Below are positions 51,914 to 61,335 of a stretch of 64,000 nucleotides of DNA, piece after piece. The position numbers and the translations under genes are program-made. The stretch covers positions 1-64,000 of the forward strand of contig NZ_JXYP01000009.1 of the NCBI RefSeq assembly GCF_000964005.1, read 5' to 3'. Positions within the stretch are counted from its first letter, which is position 1, and each line of letters begins with the position of its first letter. This DNA is from Williamsia herbipolensis (GTDB lineage: Bacteria; Actinomycetota; Actinomycetes; Mycobacteriales; Mycobacteriaceae). A model generated the notes under the pieces. The model was not told where the DNA came from. It made no database searches and saw only the letters and a program-made list of their open reading frames with translations.

Positions 51914-53002
51914 ATGTTGGCCGCAGTACTGGATGAATTCGGCACACCGCTGGATGTCCGTGAGGTACCCGATCCGGGTGTGCGTGCCGGCGAGGTGGTC
52001 GTCGACGTCCTGGCCACGTGCGTCCTGCCGTACGCGTCCGAGGTGTTCGGGGGAGAGCGACGCTACCCGTTGGAGACCCCGGTCATCCCGGGCCTTGGCG
52101 GGATCGCGCGGGTGGTGACGACGGGACCCGACGCGACACGTCTGACCCCGGGAGACCTCGTGTGGTGTGACGCGACGGTCCGTTCGCGGGACGACGCGAA
52201 CACGCCGGACATCACGCTGCAGGGATGGAGTTCGCGGGGCGACGGTGGTCTGCGGTTGTCGCGCCATTTCCACGACGGGTCGTTCGCCGAGCGGATGTCG
52301 GTGCCCACCGAGTGCGTGTACCCCCTGGGGGACGTCGACGAGGCGGACGCGGCGCGGTGGTCGGCGCTGGGGGTCTACCTCGTGCCGTACGGCGGCCTGC
52401 TCGCCGCCGACGTCCGGGCGGGCGAGTCGTTGCTGGTCAGTGGTGCGACGGGGAACTTCGGCAGCGCAGCGGTCGCGGTCGGGCTCGCGATGGGGGCGAG
52501 TCGGGTGGTGGCCGTGGGGCGCGATCGGCGGGTCCTCGACGACCTTCGTGTGCGTCTCGGCGACCGCGTTCGCACCGTGGCCCTGACCGGTGAGGCCGAG
52601 CGTGACCGGTCCGCGATGATCACCGCCGGGGGCGGTCCCCTCGACGTGGTGCTCGACATCCTTCCGCCTGCCGTCGATGCGGGCGTGGTCCGCACCGCGG
52701 CGATGACGGTCCGCGAGTACGGCCGCGTCGTCCTGATGGGCGGGGTGGGAATGCTCGGCGGTGCCGATCTCGCGCTGCCCTACCCCTGGCTCATGCGGAA
52801 CTCGGTGACCGTCCGCGGGCAGTGGATGTATCCGCGTGAGGCGAACGGTCGCCTGATCGAACTGGCCAGGGCCGGTCTACTCGACCTGGATCAAGACGCT
52901 GTCCACACTTTCCCGTTGGGCCGCACGAACGACGCCATCGCGCACGCCGCCAGCCACGGTGGCCCGTTCACGAGAACCGTTCTCACGCCGCATGATCGGT
53001 GA
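51914..53002 (+). CDS. Zinc-type alcohol dehydrogenase / quinone oxidoreductase-like (MDR) protein
   Basis: The 362-residue medium-chain dehydrogenase has MLAAVLDEFGTPLDVREVPD, VIPGLGGIARVVTTG, the cofactor-binding LLVSGATGNFGSAAVAVGLA and FPLGRTNDAIAHA. The classical catalytic zinc ligands of the GHE motif are replaced (VIPGLGG), so it is probably zinc-independent, as in quinone oxidoreductases. The start at ATG 51914 follows GAGGAGGA. A LysR gene is convergent, and the promoter region 51706-51913 is shared with the hydrolase. Confidence 0.85.
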   Translation: MLAAVLDEFGTPLDVREVPDPGVRAGEVVVDVLATCVLPYASEVFGGERRYPLETPVIPGLGGIARVVTTGPDATRLTPGDLVWCDATVRSRDDANTPDITLQGWSSRGDGGLRLSRHFHDGSFAERMSVPTECVYPLGDVDEADAARWSALGVYLVPYGGLLAADVRAGESLLVSGATGNFGSAAVAVGLAMGASRVVAVGRDRRVLDDLRVRLGDRVRTVALTGEAERDRSAMITAGGGPLDVVLDILPPAVDAGVVRTAAMTVREYGRVVLMGGVGMLGGADLALPYPWLMRNSVTVRGQWMYPREANGRLIELARAGLLDLDQDAVHTFPLGRTNDAIAHAASHGGPFTRTVLTPHDR

Positions 53003-53020
53003 TGCACCGCGTTGCCCGCA

Positions 53021-53917
53021 TCAGCCTGCGGTGCCCCGGAGCGCATCGATAATCGCAGCGATCGCAGGATCGACCCGGCTGCCCCGGCGTGCGAGGACGA
53101 CACGACGAGATTCGGTGGGTCCGTCGTCCACCCGGAGCAGTCGGACGCCTGCGGGCAGGACGTCGGCCATGTTCGATGCCACGGTCGTCACCCCGAGCCC
53201 CGCCGCGACGAGGCTCGACTTGGTCATCCAGTCGCGGGCCACGTGCGCCACGTGTGGCTTCCCCGGTAGCGCCGGCCACGCCCCGAGCAGGGGTTCCTCG
53301 GTGCGCGACGGCGCGACGATCCACCGCTGATCCATCAGCTCGGCGCGGGTGACGGATTCACGGTCGCCCAGCGGCCCCGAGGCCGCGACCGCGACCATGA
53401 GGGTGACCTCGGCGATGGTCGTGACGGCCAGATCGGGTGACTCGGAGTCGAGCGGACGGTGCGGTGGACGCGATGTCACGATCACGGCGTCGAGGGAACC
53501 GGCCCGGATCGCGCGCACGAGCGCGGGCGACGACCCCTCACGCGTCGTGACCACGAGATCGGGACGAAGGCGGCCCAGTGCGGCGAGGGCTCGCGGTACG
53601 AGAACCGCTCCCGCACTGAGGAACATGCCGAGACGAATCGCGGGGCCGGTCGTCGACGGCCCACTCAGAGTGCGCTCGGCCGCGTCGATCTCGTCGAGAA
53701 CCCGCGCCGCGTGGGGCAGCAGACGCGAGCCGGCCGGCGTCAGGACCACTCCGCCGGGCACGCGGTCGAACAACCGGGTGCGCGCCGCCTTCTCCACTGC
53801 GGCGACCTGACGGGAGATCCCGGACTGGGTGTAACCGAGGGCCTGCGCCGCGGCGGTGAAGGTGCCCCGCTCGGCGACCTCGCGGAGTACCCGCAGGCCC
53901 GAGATCGAGATGTCCAT
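53021..53917 (-). CDS. LysR-family regulator
   Basis: The 298-residue regulator has the N-terminal winged helix ISGLRVLREVAERGTFTAAA, LGYTQSGISRQVAAVEKA and RLFDRVPGGVVLTPAG. A two-lobed effector domain follows (LGMFLSAGAVLVPRALAAL and VAAGLGVTTV). The target is unknown. The nearest candidate is the convergent oxidoreductase, although LysR proteins more often control divergent genes, and upstream of this one lies only a TetR remnant. Confidence 0.9.
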   Translation of the reverse strand: MDISISGLRVLREVAERGTFTAAAQALGYTQSGISRQVAAVEKAARTRLFDRVPGGVVLTPAGSRLLPHAARVLDEIDAAERTLSGPSTTGPAIRLGMFLSAGAVLVPRALAALGRLRPDLVVTTREGSSPALVRAIRAGSLDAVIVTSRPPHRPLDSESPDLAVTTIAEVTLMVAVAASGPLGDRESVTRAELMDQRWIVAPSRTEEPLLGAWPALPGKPHVAHVARDWMTKSSLVAAGLGVTTVASNMADVLPAGVRLLRVDDGPTESRRVVLARRGSRVDPAIAAIIDALRGTAG

Positions 53918-53932
53918 GACGATCGATGATAG

Positions 53933-54187
53933 TCAGCGAGCGCGCGCGTCGATTTCGTCATCTCTGTGGCTGCCGGAGGTCACGATCGCGACGATCGCAT
54001 CGCTGACCGAGTCCAGGTAGGCGGCATCCACCGGCTGCGCGCGCACCGCGGACCGCCAGTAGACGGGCCCGGCCAGCAGGTCCATGGCGAGTTCGATGTC
54101 GGCCCACTGAACGCGCGTGGCCCGTGCGAACGCGCGGCGTGCGGGGCGCGCGTGCGAACGGTGGGCGCGCGTCGACGCCCGATACAA
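53933..54187 (-). pseudogene. TetR regulator remnant (C-terminal domain only)
   Basis: The 84-residue frame has FARATRVQWADIELAMDLL, then AGPVYWRSAVRAQPVDAAYL and VSDAIVAIVTSG, matching the end of TetR C-terminal ligand domains. The helix-turn-helix half is absent: upstream lie only an Arg/Ala-rich stretch and the fadE5 terminator. I read it as the leftover of a deleted tetR gene. Its position downstream of the fadE5 3' duplication suggests that both came from the same rearrangement. Confidence 0.65.
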
Positions 54188-54189
54188 CG

Positions 54190-54225
54190 ACAGCGGGCCC
54201 GGTCCATGAGGACCGGGCCCGCTGT
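54190..54225 (-). terminator. Strong hairpin terminator of fadE5
   Basis: ACAGCGGGCCCGGTCC and GGACCGGGCCCGCTGT are perfect complements around an ATGA loop, giving a 16-base GC-rich stem. It lies downstream of fadE5 on the minus strand, after the duplicated 3' segment. Only a weak T-rich tract (CGTTGTATC) follows. Confidence 0.75.
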
Positions 54226-54229
54226 GCGT

Positions 54230-54270
54230 GGTGTGTCAGATCAGAACGCGGCTTCGTCGAGCTCCATCGG
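54230..54270. repeat. 41-base direct repeat of the fadE5 3' end (copy 1)
   Basis: This segment is identical to 54302-54342, which covers the last codons and stop of fadE5. In copy 1 the minus strand also reads [12 protein letters not shown] then TGA (stop at 54241-54243), while the gene itself ends [12 protein letters not shown]. The 31 bases between the copies do not match the corresponding part of fadE5. Copy 1 therefore looks like the tail of a second, mostly deleted fadE5 paralogue rather than a plain tandem duplication. Confidence 0.85.
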
Positions 54271-54301
54271 GTCCGAGCTCACGAAGCTGCGCCTGACGCG
54301 A

Positions 54302-54342
54302 GGTGTGTCAGATCAGAACGCGGCTTCGTCGAGCTCCATCGG
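54302..54342. repeat. 41-base direct repeat of the fadE5 3' end (copy 2, in gene)
   Basis: This copy contains the fadE5 stop codon at 54313 and the preceding codons, plus 11 bases of 3' flank. It is offset by 72 bases from the identical copy at 54230-54270. It may have served as a recombination site. Confidence 0.85.
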
Positions 54343-56145
54343 ATCGTTGTCGATGTTGTCGATGATGGCCTTGGTGGAGGTCAGCTGGGGGAGCATGTTC
54401 TTCGCGAAGAACGAGGCGACCGCGATCTTGCCCTCGTAGAACGACTTGTCGGCACCGGTGGCGCCGTTGTCGAGCGCGGTGAGCGCGACCTCGGCCTGGC
54501 GCAGGAGCAACCAGCCGATCATGAGGTCGCCGACCGACATGAGGAACCGCACCGAGCCGAGGCCCACCTTGTAGAGCTGGGTGGCGTCCTCCTGGGCTCC
54601 CATGAGGAAGCCGGTGAGGGTGGCGGCCATGCCCTGCACGTCGTCGAGGGCCGTCTTCAGCAGCGCGCGCTCGCCCTTGAGGCGACCGTTGCCGGCCTCG
54701 GAGTCGATGAACGAGCTGATCTGGCCGGCCACGTGCGCGAGCGCCTGACCCTTGTCGCGGATGATCTTCCGGAAGAAGAAGTCCTGCGCCTGGATCGCCG
54801 TGGTGCCCTCGTACAGGGTGTCGATCTTCGAGTCACGGATGTACTGCTCGATCGGGTAGTCCTGCAGGAAGCCGGATCCACCGAGGGTCTGCAGTGACTC
54901 GGTCAGCGTGCCGTAGGCGCGCTCGGAGCCGACACCCTTGACGATCGGGAGCAGCAGGTCGTTGACGCGGAACGCCATGTCCTTGTCGGCGCCGGAGACG
55001 ATCTGCGCCGACGACGGATCCTGGTGCGATGCGGTGTAGAGGTAGATCGCGCGCAGGCCCTCGGCGTACGCCTTCTGGGTGAGCAGTGCGCGACGCACGT
55101 CGGGGTGGTGGGTGATGGTGACGCGCGGTGCGGCCTTGTCGGTCATCTGCGTCATGTCGGCACCCTGGACGCGCTGCTTGGCGTAGTCGAGGGCGGTCAG
55201 ATAACCGGCCGACAGGGTCGCGATGGCCTTGGTGCCCACCATCATCCGAGCGTGCTCGATGACGTCGAACATCTGCGCGATGCCGTCGTGGACCTCGCCG
55301 ACGAGCCAGCCCTTGGCCGGGATGCCGTGCTGGCCGAAGGTGACCTCACAGGTGGCCGAGACCTTCAGGCCCATCTTGTGCTCGACGTTGGTGACGAAGA
55401 CACCGTTGCGTTCGCCCAGCTCACCGGTCTCGAAGTCGAAGTGGTACTTGGGGAGGAAGAACAGCGACAGTCCCTTGGTGCCGGGGCGTGCGCCCTCGGG
55501 GCGGGCCAGCACGAGGTGGAAGATGTTCTCGGTCATGTCCTGATCGGCCGAGGTGATGAAGCGCTTCACGCCGTCGATGTGCCACGAGCCGTCGTCCTGC
55601 TGTACGGCCTTGGTGCGGGCGGCGCCCACGTCGGAGCCGGCGTCGGGCTCGGTGAGGACCATGGTGGCGCCCCAGCCGCGCTCGGCGCAGATCTCGGCCC
55701 ACTTCTTCTGCTCGTCGGTGCCGTTGTTCCAGAGGATCTCCGAGAAACCGGTGCCGGCGCCGTACATGAACAGTGCGGGGTTGGCGCCGAGGATCATCTC
55801 GCTGATGGCCCAGAACAGGGTGCGCGGGGCGGGCATGCCGCCCAGCTCCTCGGTGATGCCGACCTTGTCCCACCCGGCGTCCATGAACGCCTTGTAGGAC
55901 TTCTTGAAGGCCTCGGGCAGCGTGACGGTGTGGTTCTCGGGGTCGAAGACCGGCGGGTTGCGGTCGGAATCGACGAACGACTCGGCGATCGGTCCCTCGG
56001 CGAGGGTCCGGACCTCTTTGAGCATGTCGATCGCGGTCTCGCGGTCCAGGTCACCGAAGTCGCCGCTGGCGAGGACCTCGTCGAGCTTGAACAGCTCGAA
56101 GAGGTTGAACTCCAGGTCTCGCAGGTTGCTCTTGTAATGGCCCAT
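54313..56145 (-). CDS. fadE5: Acyl-CoA dehydrogenase FadE5
   Basis: The 610-residue FAD enzyme matches Rv0244c in length and sequence style. Markers are [19 protein letters not shown] at the N-terminus, [20 protein letters not shown] and the SDR-like flavin region [18 protein letters not shown], with a C-terminal helical domain containing [20 protein letters not shown] and [14 protein letters not shown]. It oxidises a broad range of saturated acyl-CoA in that family. AAGGA precedes ATG 56145. In M. tuberculosis it sits beside fadA2; here about 21 kb separate them, yet the promoter keeps the TTAC-N6-GTAA operator. Confidence 0.94.
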   Translation of the reverse strand: MGHYKSNLRDLEFNLFELFKLDEVLASGDFGDLDRETAIDMLKEVRTLAEGPIAESFVDSDRNPPVFDPENHTVTLPEAFKKSYKAFMDAGWDKVGITEELGGMPAPRTLFWAISEMILGANPALFMYGAGTGFSEILWNNGTDEQKKWAEICAERGWGATMVLTEPDAGSDVGAARTKAVQQDDGSWHIDGVKRFITSADQDMTENIFHLVLARPEGARPGTKGLSLFFLPKYHFDFETGELGERNGVFVTNVEHKMGLKVSATCEVTFGQHGIPAKGWLVGEVHDGIAQMFDVIEHARMMVGTKAIATLSAGYLTALDYAKQRVQGADMTQMTDKAAPRVTITHHPDVRRALLTQKAYAEGLRAIYLYTASHQDPSSAQIVSGADKDMAFRVNDLLLPIVKGVGSERAYGTLTESLQTLGGSGFLQDYPIEQYIRDSKIDTLYEGTTAIQAQDFFFRKIIRDKGQALAHVAGQISSFIDSEAGNGRLKGERALLKTALDDVQGMAATLTGFLMGAQEDATQLYKVGLGSVRFLMSVGDLMIGWLLLRQAEVALTALDNGATGADKSFYEGKIAVASFFAKNMLPQLTSTKAIIDNIDNDPMELDEAAF

Positions 56146-56217
56146 CAGGGAATTCCTTCGTTCTACGGGGCTGGGTCGACGCGCGAACTAGGCGTCTACA
56201 AGCGAGCGATCGGTAGG

Positions 56218-56231
56218 TTACCCGCGAGTAA
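56218..56231. promoter_or_regulatory. TTAC-N6-GTAA operator before fadE5
   Basis: TTACCCGCGAGTAA lies 73 bases upstream of the fadE5 ATG in the 200-base gap to the endonuclease gene. It differs by one base from the palindromic core TTACTCGCGAGTAA between fabG4 and fadA2. It very likely binds the same TetR protein. Nothing else recognisable lies in this gap. Confidence 0.68.
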
Positions 56232-56345
56232 TAACGCCAAATATACAACCGGACCCGGCGCCTGCCAACTCCCTTGTGACCGATGTGTCCAACATCCCCC
56301 GGGCGCTCCCATGTGAGCTGCCGTCGCCCGTGGACAAGGTTGGGG

Positions 56346-57125
56346 TCAGGCCAACTGTTCGCGGAGAAAGGCCAGGTCATCGGCCACGCCCTCGGCGGGC
56401 GTCTCGAGGATGACCGGCGCCGCGGCCGCGCGGGCGACCTCCACGAGGACCTCCGAGCCGATGTGCCCGTCGGTGAGGTTGGCGTGCCGGTCGCGGCCGG
56501 AGTCGAACTCGTCGCGCGAGTTGTTCAGGTGCACCAGGTCGATGCGGCCGGTGATGTCGCGAATCCGCTCCACGAGGCCCACGAGATCCTCGCCGCCGGC
56601 CCATGCGTGGCAGGTGTCGAGGCAGAAGCCCGCCTGGTCGAAGTCGCCGACGGCGTCCCACAGCCGCTCGATCGAGCCCAGCGTGCGGGCCATGGCGTGG
56701 TCTCCACCGGCGGTGTTCTCGATGAAGATGGGCACCGCGAACCCGCCCTTGTCGGCCTGACGCTCGAACAGCTTGCGCCAGTTGGCGAATCCCTCAGCGT
56801 CGTCCTCGCCGTCACCGAGGTGGCCGCCGTGGACCACGAGGCCGATGGCGCCGAGGTCGGCGGCCGCGGCGGCCTGGAGCTCGACCGCCTTGCGCGACGG
56901 CATCCGTAGCCGGTTGTTCAGGCTGGCGACGTTGATGATGTACGAGGAGTGCACGACGACGTCGATCGGTGACGACCGGATGCGGTCGGTGTCGGGGTGC
57001 GGTTCCGGCTTCGGCATCTTCCGGTCCTGCGGATCGGTGACGAACATCTGCAGCAGATCGGCGCCCATGTCCTCGGCGGTCCCGATCGGGTCGGTGTCGG
57101 TGCGTACGTGTGCTCCCAATCGCAT
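56346..57125 (-). CDS. Endonuclease IV-like deoxyribonuclease
   Basis: The 259-residue TIM-barrel protein has the AP endonuclease IV plan: RLGAHV at the start, VVVHSSYIINVASLNNRLR, GLVVHGGHLGDGEDDAEG, PIFIENTAGG, the metal-binding FCLDTCHAWAGGEDL and VHLNNSRDEFDSGRDRHAN plus GHIGSEV. The three-zinc site His, Glu and Asp positions are recognisable. It would cut DNA at abasic sites for base-excision repair. ATG 57125 begins the family sequence; GTG three codons upstream is possible. Confidence 0.9.
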   Translation of the reverse strand: MRLGAHVRTDTDPIGTAEDMGADLLQMFVTDPQDRKMPKPEPHPDTDRIRSSPIDVVVHSSYIINVASLNNRLRMPSRKAVELQAAAAADLGAIGLVVHGGHLGDGEDDAEGFANWRKLFERQADKGGFAVPIFIENTAGGDHAMARTLGSIERLWDAVGDFDQAGFCLDTCHAWAGGEDLVGLVERIRDITGRIDLVHLNNSRDEFDSGRDRHANLTDGHIGSEVLVEVARAAAAPVILETPAEGVADDLAFLREQLA

Positions 57126-57210
57126 GACTCCCACGATAGGAGTAGTCCAGAGTGGAGACACCCGGCGGAGTGCACGTGGGCGCGGTGGCGGGCGAGAGGA
57201 TGGTCGGGCG

Positions 57211-58614
57211 ATGGAACGACTGAGTGGTTTGGATGCGTCGTTCCTCTATCTGGAGACGCGCTCGATGCTCATGCAGGTGGTGGGGCTGATCGAGATCGAC
57301 CCCTCGACCGTCCCCGGCGGGTGGTCGTTCGACCGCATGCTGCGGGAGATGGACCGTCGCATCACCGCGATGCCGACCTTCCGCCGCAAGCTGCACGACT
57401 CCCTGTTCAACCTCGACCACCCGGTGTGGATCGAGGACCGCGCGTTCGACATCGAGCGGCACGTGCACCGGGTCGCCCTGCCGGACTCCGGCGGCGACAC
57501 CGAACTCGCCGAGTTCTGTGCCCACATCGCCGGGGTCCCGCTCGATCGCAGCAAACCGCTGTGGGAGCTGTGGGTGATCGAGGGGCGTCCCCACGGCAAC
57601 ATCGCGATCATGCTGCGCATGCACCACGCGGGCGTCGACGGTGTCTCGGCCGCCGACCTCCTCGCGCAGCTGTGCTCGCTGACCCCCGAGGACCCCGACC
57701 TCGACGAGGCGAAGGTGGGCACCTCGGCCGGCGGCGCGTCACTGCCGGCACTGGTGGCCGACGGTCTGGTCAACTTCGCCGTCCGCCGCCCCATCTCGAT
57801 CGCGCGGATGCTGCCCCAGACCGTGCGGGTCCCGTTCCAGTGGGCGAGTCGGTCCCGGTCGCACGAGGCCATGCCGGCGCCGTTCAGCGCCCCGCGCGTC
57901 GCGTTCAACGGCACCATCACCCCGCACCGCTCGATCGGGTTCACCCAGATCTCGCTCGACGACATCAAGACGATCAAGAACCACTTCGACGTCACCATCA
58001 ACGACGTGGTGATGGCCGTGGTCGCCGGTGGCCTGCGGAAGTATCTGGCCGACACCGACGACCTGCCCGACCGGCCGCTCATCGCCGCGGTCCCGGTGTC
58101 GACCCACGGCGAGGAGGACGACCGGCTCGTGGTGGCGGGGACCAACCAGGTGACCGCGATGATGATGACGCTGCCGACCGACGTCGACGATCCCGTCGCG
58201 CGGATCGAGGCCATGCGGGAGCTGTCCACGACGGCGAAGTCGCACCACAATGCGCTCGACGCATCCTTGCTGCGGGGGTGGGCCCAGCTCATCCCGCCGA
58301 TGACGATGGGCGCGTTGACGCGGTTGTACTCGAACTACCGCCTCGCCGACCGTCATCCGGCGGTGGTGAACGTCATCATCTCGAACGTGCCGGGCCCGTC
58401 GTTCCCGCTCTACTTCCTGGGGTCCCGGATCCGGGCGCTGTTCCCGCTCGGTCCCGTCGCCCACGGGATGGGGCTCAACGTCACCGTCATGTCGTGCGAC
58501 GGTCAGATGAACTTCGGCGCCATCGCCTGCAAGGAGCAGATGCCCGACGCGTGGCCCCTCATGCGCGCGATGGAGAACGACGTGAAAGCACTTCTCGCCG
58601 AATGCACGTCGTGA
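57211..58614 (+). CDS. Wax ester synthase / diacylglycerol acyltransferase (WS/DGAT)
   Basis: The 467-residue enzyme starts MERLSGLDASFLYLETRSML and carries the catalytic HHAGVDG (His138-His139, Asp143-Gly144), the PLWELWVIEG block before it and the C-terminal VVNVIISNVPGPSFPLYFLG typical of the family. It esterifies fatty acyl-CoA to diacylglycerol or fatty alcohols, making storage lipid at the membrane. ATG 57211 has GAGAGGA about ten bases upstream. It converges with the GMC oxidoreductase, one base between stops. Confidence 0.94.
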   Translation: MERLSGLDASFLYLETRSMLMQVVGLIEIDPSTVPGGWSFDRMLREMDRRITAMPTFRRKLHDSLFNLDHPVWIEDRAFDIERHVHRVALPDSGGDTELAEFCAHIAGVPLDRSKPLWELWVIEGRPHGNIAIMLRMHHAGVDGVSAADLLAQLCSLTPEDPDLDEAKVGTSAGGASLPALVADGLVNFAVRRPISIARMLPQTVRVPFQWASRSRSHEAMPAPFSAPRVAFNGTITPHRSIGFTQISLDDIKTIKNHFDVTINDVVMAVVAGGLRKYLADTDDLPDRPLIAAVPVSTHGEEDDRLVVAGTNQVTAMMMTLPTDVDDPVARIEAMRELSTTAKSHHNALDASLLRGWAQLIPPMTMGALTRLYSNYRLADRHPAVVNVIISNVPGPSFPLYFLGSRIRALFPLGPVAHGMGLNVTVMSCDGQMNFGAIACKEQMPDAWPLMRAMENDVKALLAECTS

Positions 58615-58615
58615 C

Positions 58616-60214
58616 TCACGCCTGAGCGAGCAGCTCGGCGGCCTTCTCGCCGATCATGATCGCCGGAGCGTTCGTGTGCCCGCGGATGATCACCGGCATC
58701 ACAGACGCGTCGGCGACCCGCAGGCCCTGCACGCCGCGCACGCGCAGATCGGGATCGACGACGGAGTCGTCGTCGGTGCCCATCCGGCAGGTGCCCACCG
58801 GGTGGTACAGCGTCTGGGTGTCGAGGTTGATCGCCGCGTCGACGAGTTCGCCGAGCGAGGGGTTGCCGTCGAGAGCCGGTCGCAGGTAACGGTTCCCGAC
58901 GACGTTCGACAGCGGTGCGGTCTCGAAGAGCTTCGCGCAGATCTCGACGCCGGCGGCCAGCGTCGCGCGGTCGTGCCCATCGGGATCGGTGAGATAGCGC
59001 GGGTCGATGATCGGTGCGGCGAGCGGATCGGCCGAGGCCAGACGCACGGTGCCGGCGCTGCGCGGCTGCAGCAGCACCGCCGCGATCGTGATGCCGTCCT
59101 CCTCGGGCGCGACGAGTCCCTGACCGAGGAACGGTGCGGGCACGAAGAGGATCTCGATGTCGGCGAGGCCGGAATCGTCGAGACCGGTCTGCAGGAAGCC
59201 GTAGGTCTCGGCGACGTTCGAGGTGAGCATCCCCTTGCGGCGGGCGAGGTAGTTGATGAGCGACTTCGGTTTCGTCGCCCGGTACAGCGTCGGTTCGTCG
59301 GTGGTGCGGGTGATGCCCGCGGCCAGGTGATCGAGCATCTTCGATCCGACGTCGGGTCGGTCGACGAGGACGTCGATGCCGTGGCCACGCAGGTGTTCGG
59401 CGTCGCCGATCCCCGAATGCATCAGCAGGGCAGGGGAGTTGACCGCACCACCGGACAGGATGACCTCGCGCTTCGCGGTGACCATGCGGGTGGTGCGCTC
59501 CTCCACGAACTCCACCCCGACCGCGCGGGTTCCCTCGAACACCACGCGGGTGGCGTGGGCGCCGGTGAGCACCGTGAGGTTGGGGCGCTTCATCGCCTCG
59601 CGCAGGTAGGCGTCGGCGGTGCTCTCCCGCGCCCCGCGACGCTGGGTCACCACGGTCTCGGTGAACCCGTCGGGGGTGGCGACGTTCGGCGGCGCCTGTT
59701 GATAGCCGAGCCGCGCGGCCGCGGCCATGCACAGGTCGTTGAGCGGACTCGGGCTGCGCTGGCGGGAGATCTCCATCGGTCCGCCGCGCCCGTGGTCGGG
59801 GTCGGTCGACCACGGGGTGTTCTCGATGCGCCGGTACCACTTCACGGCCTCGGAGTACGACCACTGGTCGCCGGCGGCCGCGGCCCACGCCTCGTAGTCG
59901 GCGGCGAAGCCGCGGACCCACATCATCGCGTTGAGCGAACTCGACCCTCCCAGGGTCTTGCCGCGAGGCCAGAAGATCTGGCGCTGTTTGAGTTCGGGCT
60001 GGTCGGCGGTGAAGTAGTTCCAGTCCACCTCGGAGCCGAAGAGCTGCGCGAACGCGGCGGGGATGTGGATGAACTTGTCCTTGTCGGGGCCGCCGGCCTC
60101 GAGCAGGGTGACGTGGGTGTCGGGGTTCTCGGTGAGGCGGGCGGCGATCACCGCCCCGGAGGACCCGGCCCCCACGATGACGTAGTCGCTGCCGGGCACC
60201 GCGGAGTCGTCCAT
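58616..60214 (-). CDS. GMC-family flavin oxidoreductase (choline dehydrogenase-like)
   Basis: The 532-residue FAD enzyme has the dinucleotide fold YVIVGAGSSGAVIAARL and TLLEAGG, the GMC signature WPRGKTLGGSSSLNAMMWVR, GAVNSPALLMHSGIGD and the C-terminal catalytic LYHPVGTCRMGTDD and RGHTNAPAIMIGEKAAELL. It oxidises an alcohol; actinobacterial relatives act on long-chain or choline-like alcohols. ATG 60214 is chosen at the fold start. It follows the alpha/beta hydrolase by 10 bases, so the two are likely co-transcribed, and the WS/DGAT neighbour suggests alcohol or lipid metabolism. Confidence 0.92.
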   Translation of the reverse strand: MDDSAVPGSDYVIVGAGSSGAVIAARLTENPDTHVTLLEAGGPDKDKFIHIPAAFAQLFGSEVDWNYFTADQPELKQRQIFWPRGKTLGGSSSLNAMMWVRGFAADYEAWAAAAGDQWSYSEAVKWYRRIENTPWSTDPDHGRGGPMEISRQRSPSPLNDLCMAAAARLGYQQAPPNVATPDGFTETVVTQRRGARESTADAYLREAMKRPNLTVLTGAHATRVVFEGTRAVGVEFVEERTTRMVTAKREVILSGGAVNSPALLMHSGIGDAEHLRGHGIDVLVDRPDVGSKMLDHLAAGITRTTDEPTLYRATKPKSLINYLARRKGMLTSNVAETYGFLQTGLDDSGLADIEILFVPAPFLGQGLVAPEEDGITIAAVLLQPRSAGTVRLASADPLAAPIIDPRYLTDPDGHDRATLAAGVEICAKLFETAPLSNVVGNRYLRPALDGNPSLGELVDAAINLDTQTLYHPVGTCRMGTDDDSVVDPDLRVRGVQGLRVADASVMPVIIRGHTNAPAIMIGEKAAELLAQA

Positions 60215-60224
60215 GACGTCGATC

Positions 60225-61163
60225 CTATGGACGCGCGCTGCTGCGGGAGGTCGATTCCGGGGTCTGGGTGCAGACCCAGCCGCACGCCTCGACGAACACC
60301 GGGGTGAAGATCTCCGACTGCAGTACGCAACAGGCGTGTCCGGCAGCGACATCGAACCGCCGCGCGCCGGGGATCCCGTCGACGAGCAGCTGTTGGCGCG
60401 CGATCGGGATCACCCGATCGCGCGTGGTGACGCACACCGCGGTCGGCACGTCGATCTCGCCGAGCCACGGCCGCGAGTCGAACTGGCCGAGGGCGTAACC
60501 GATCTCGCCCATGTGCGACAACCGCGTCGACCGGACCTGGCGGAGTGCCCACGCGCCGTCGGACAGGCCGCGTTCGTCGAGGGCGTGCGGCCCCAGGCCG
60601 GGGACCGGTGTCGCGAAACGCTGGGCGGCGAACCGGGTGATCGCGTCGATACGGGGGCGCCCGGTGGTCGAGGAACCGAAATACGGTCCGGTCGAGGCGA
60701 GTACGAGCCCCGACACCCGGTCGTGGTGGCGCCGCCACGTCAGCTGGGCGGTGCCGCCGCCCATCGAGAACCCCGCCGCCAAGAACCGGTCGATCCCCAG
60801 GGCGTCGGCGAGGGCGACGACGTCGTCGGCGCAGTCGTCGAGCGTGAAGCGGGGCGACCGGATCCCCCGACCGTGCCAGCGCTGATCCATCGTGATGACG
60901 CGGAAGTCCGCGCGCAGGTCGTCGATCACCGAGTACCAGGACAACAGGCCGGTCGTGACGACCGCGTGCAACAGGATGATCGGCGGTTTCGCGGCCTCGG
61001 CCGCGTCGATTCCACCCGAGGCGATGCGCGCCGAGTCGGTGACGTAGGTGGCGCCGCGGTCGCCGAGCTGCACCATCGTGCCAGTCGGCACGTCGGCGGT
61101 GGGGTGGGTACGGAAGAAGCGGCTCACCCCGCCGGCGAGGCGGTCCACGATCGTCACCGCCAT
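60225..61163 (-). CDS. Alpha/beta hydrolase
   Basis: The 312-residue protein has PPIILLHAVVTTGLLSWYSV, VITMDQRWHGRGIRS, the nucleophile elbow GFSMGGGTAQLTWRRH, VCVTTRDRVIPIARQ and VAAGHACCVLQSE with the catalytic His. A 30-residue N-terminal extension before the fold may associate with the membrane. Coupling to the GMC oxidoreductase suggests ester cleavage followed by alcohol oxidation, an inference from order only. Confidence 0.87.
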   Translation of the reverse strand: MAVTIVDRLAGGVSRFFRTHPTADVPTGTMVQLGDRGATYVTDSARIASGGIDAAEAAKPPIILLHAVVTTGLLSWYSVIDDLRADFRVITMDQRWHGRGIRSPRFTLDDCADDVVALADALGIDRFLAAGFSMGGGTAQLTWRRHHDRVSGLVLASTGPYFGSSTTGRPRIDAITRFAAQRFATPVPGLGPHALDERGLSDGAWALRQVRSTRLSHMGEIGYALGQFDSRPWLGEIDVPTAVCVTTRDRVIPIARQQLLVDGIPGARRFDVAAGHACCVLQSEIFTPVFVEACGWVCTQTPESTSRSSARP

Positions 61164-61335
61164 CGGATGCCCGGTTCCCGTCGATGGCTCATCGATCCGA
61201 TGGTAGCGATCGACCCCCGGTGCGGTGACGCTGCGCGCGCCACCGCACGGGCCGGTGGCGGCAGGCCGAAGATGAATTTTCGTCGAGTCGAGGTGACGGG
61301 GCGACCAAACTCAGACAAACTGAGGTTTCCGGTCG

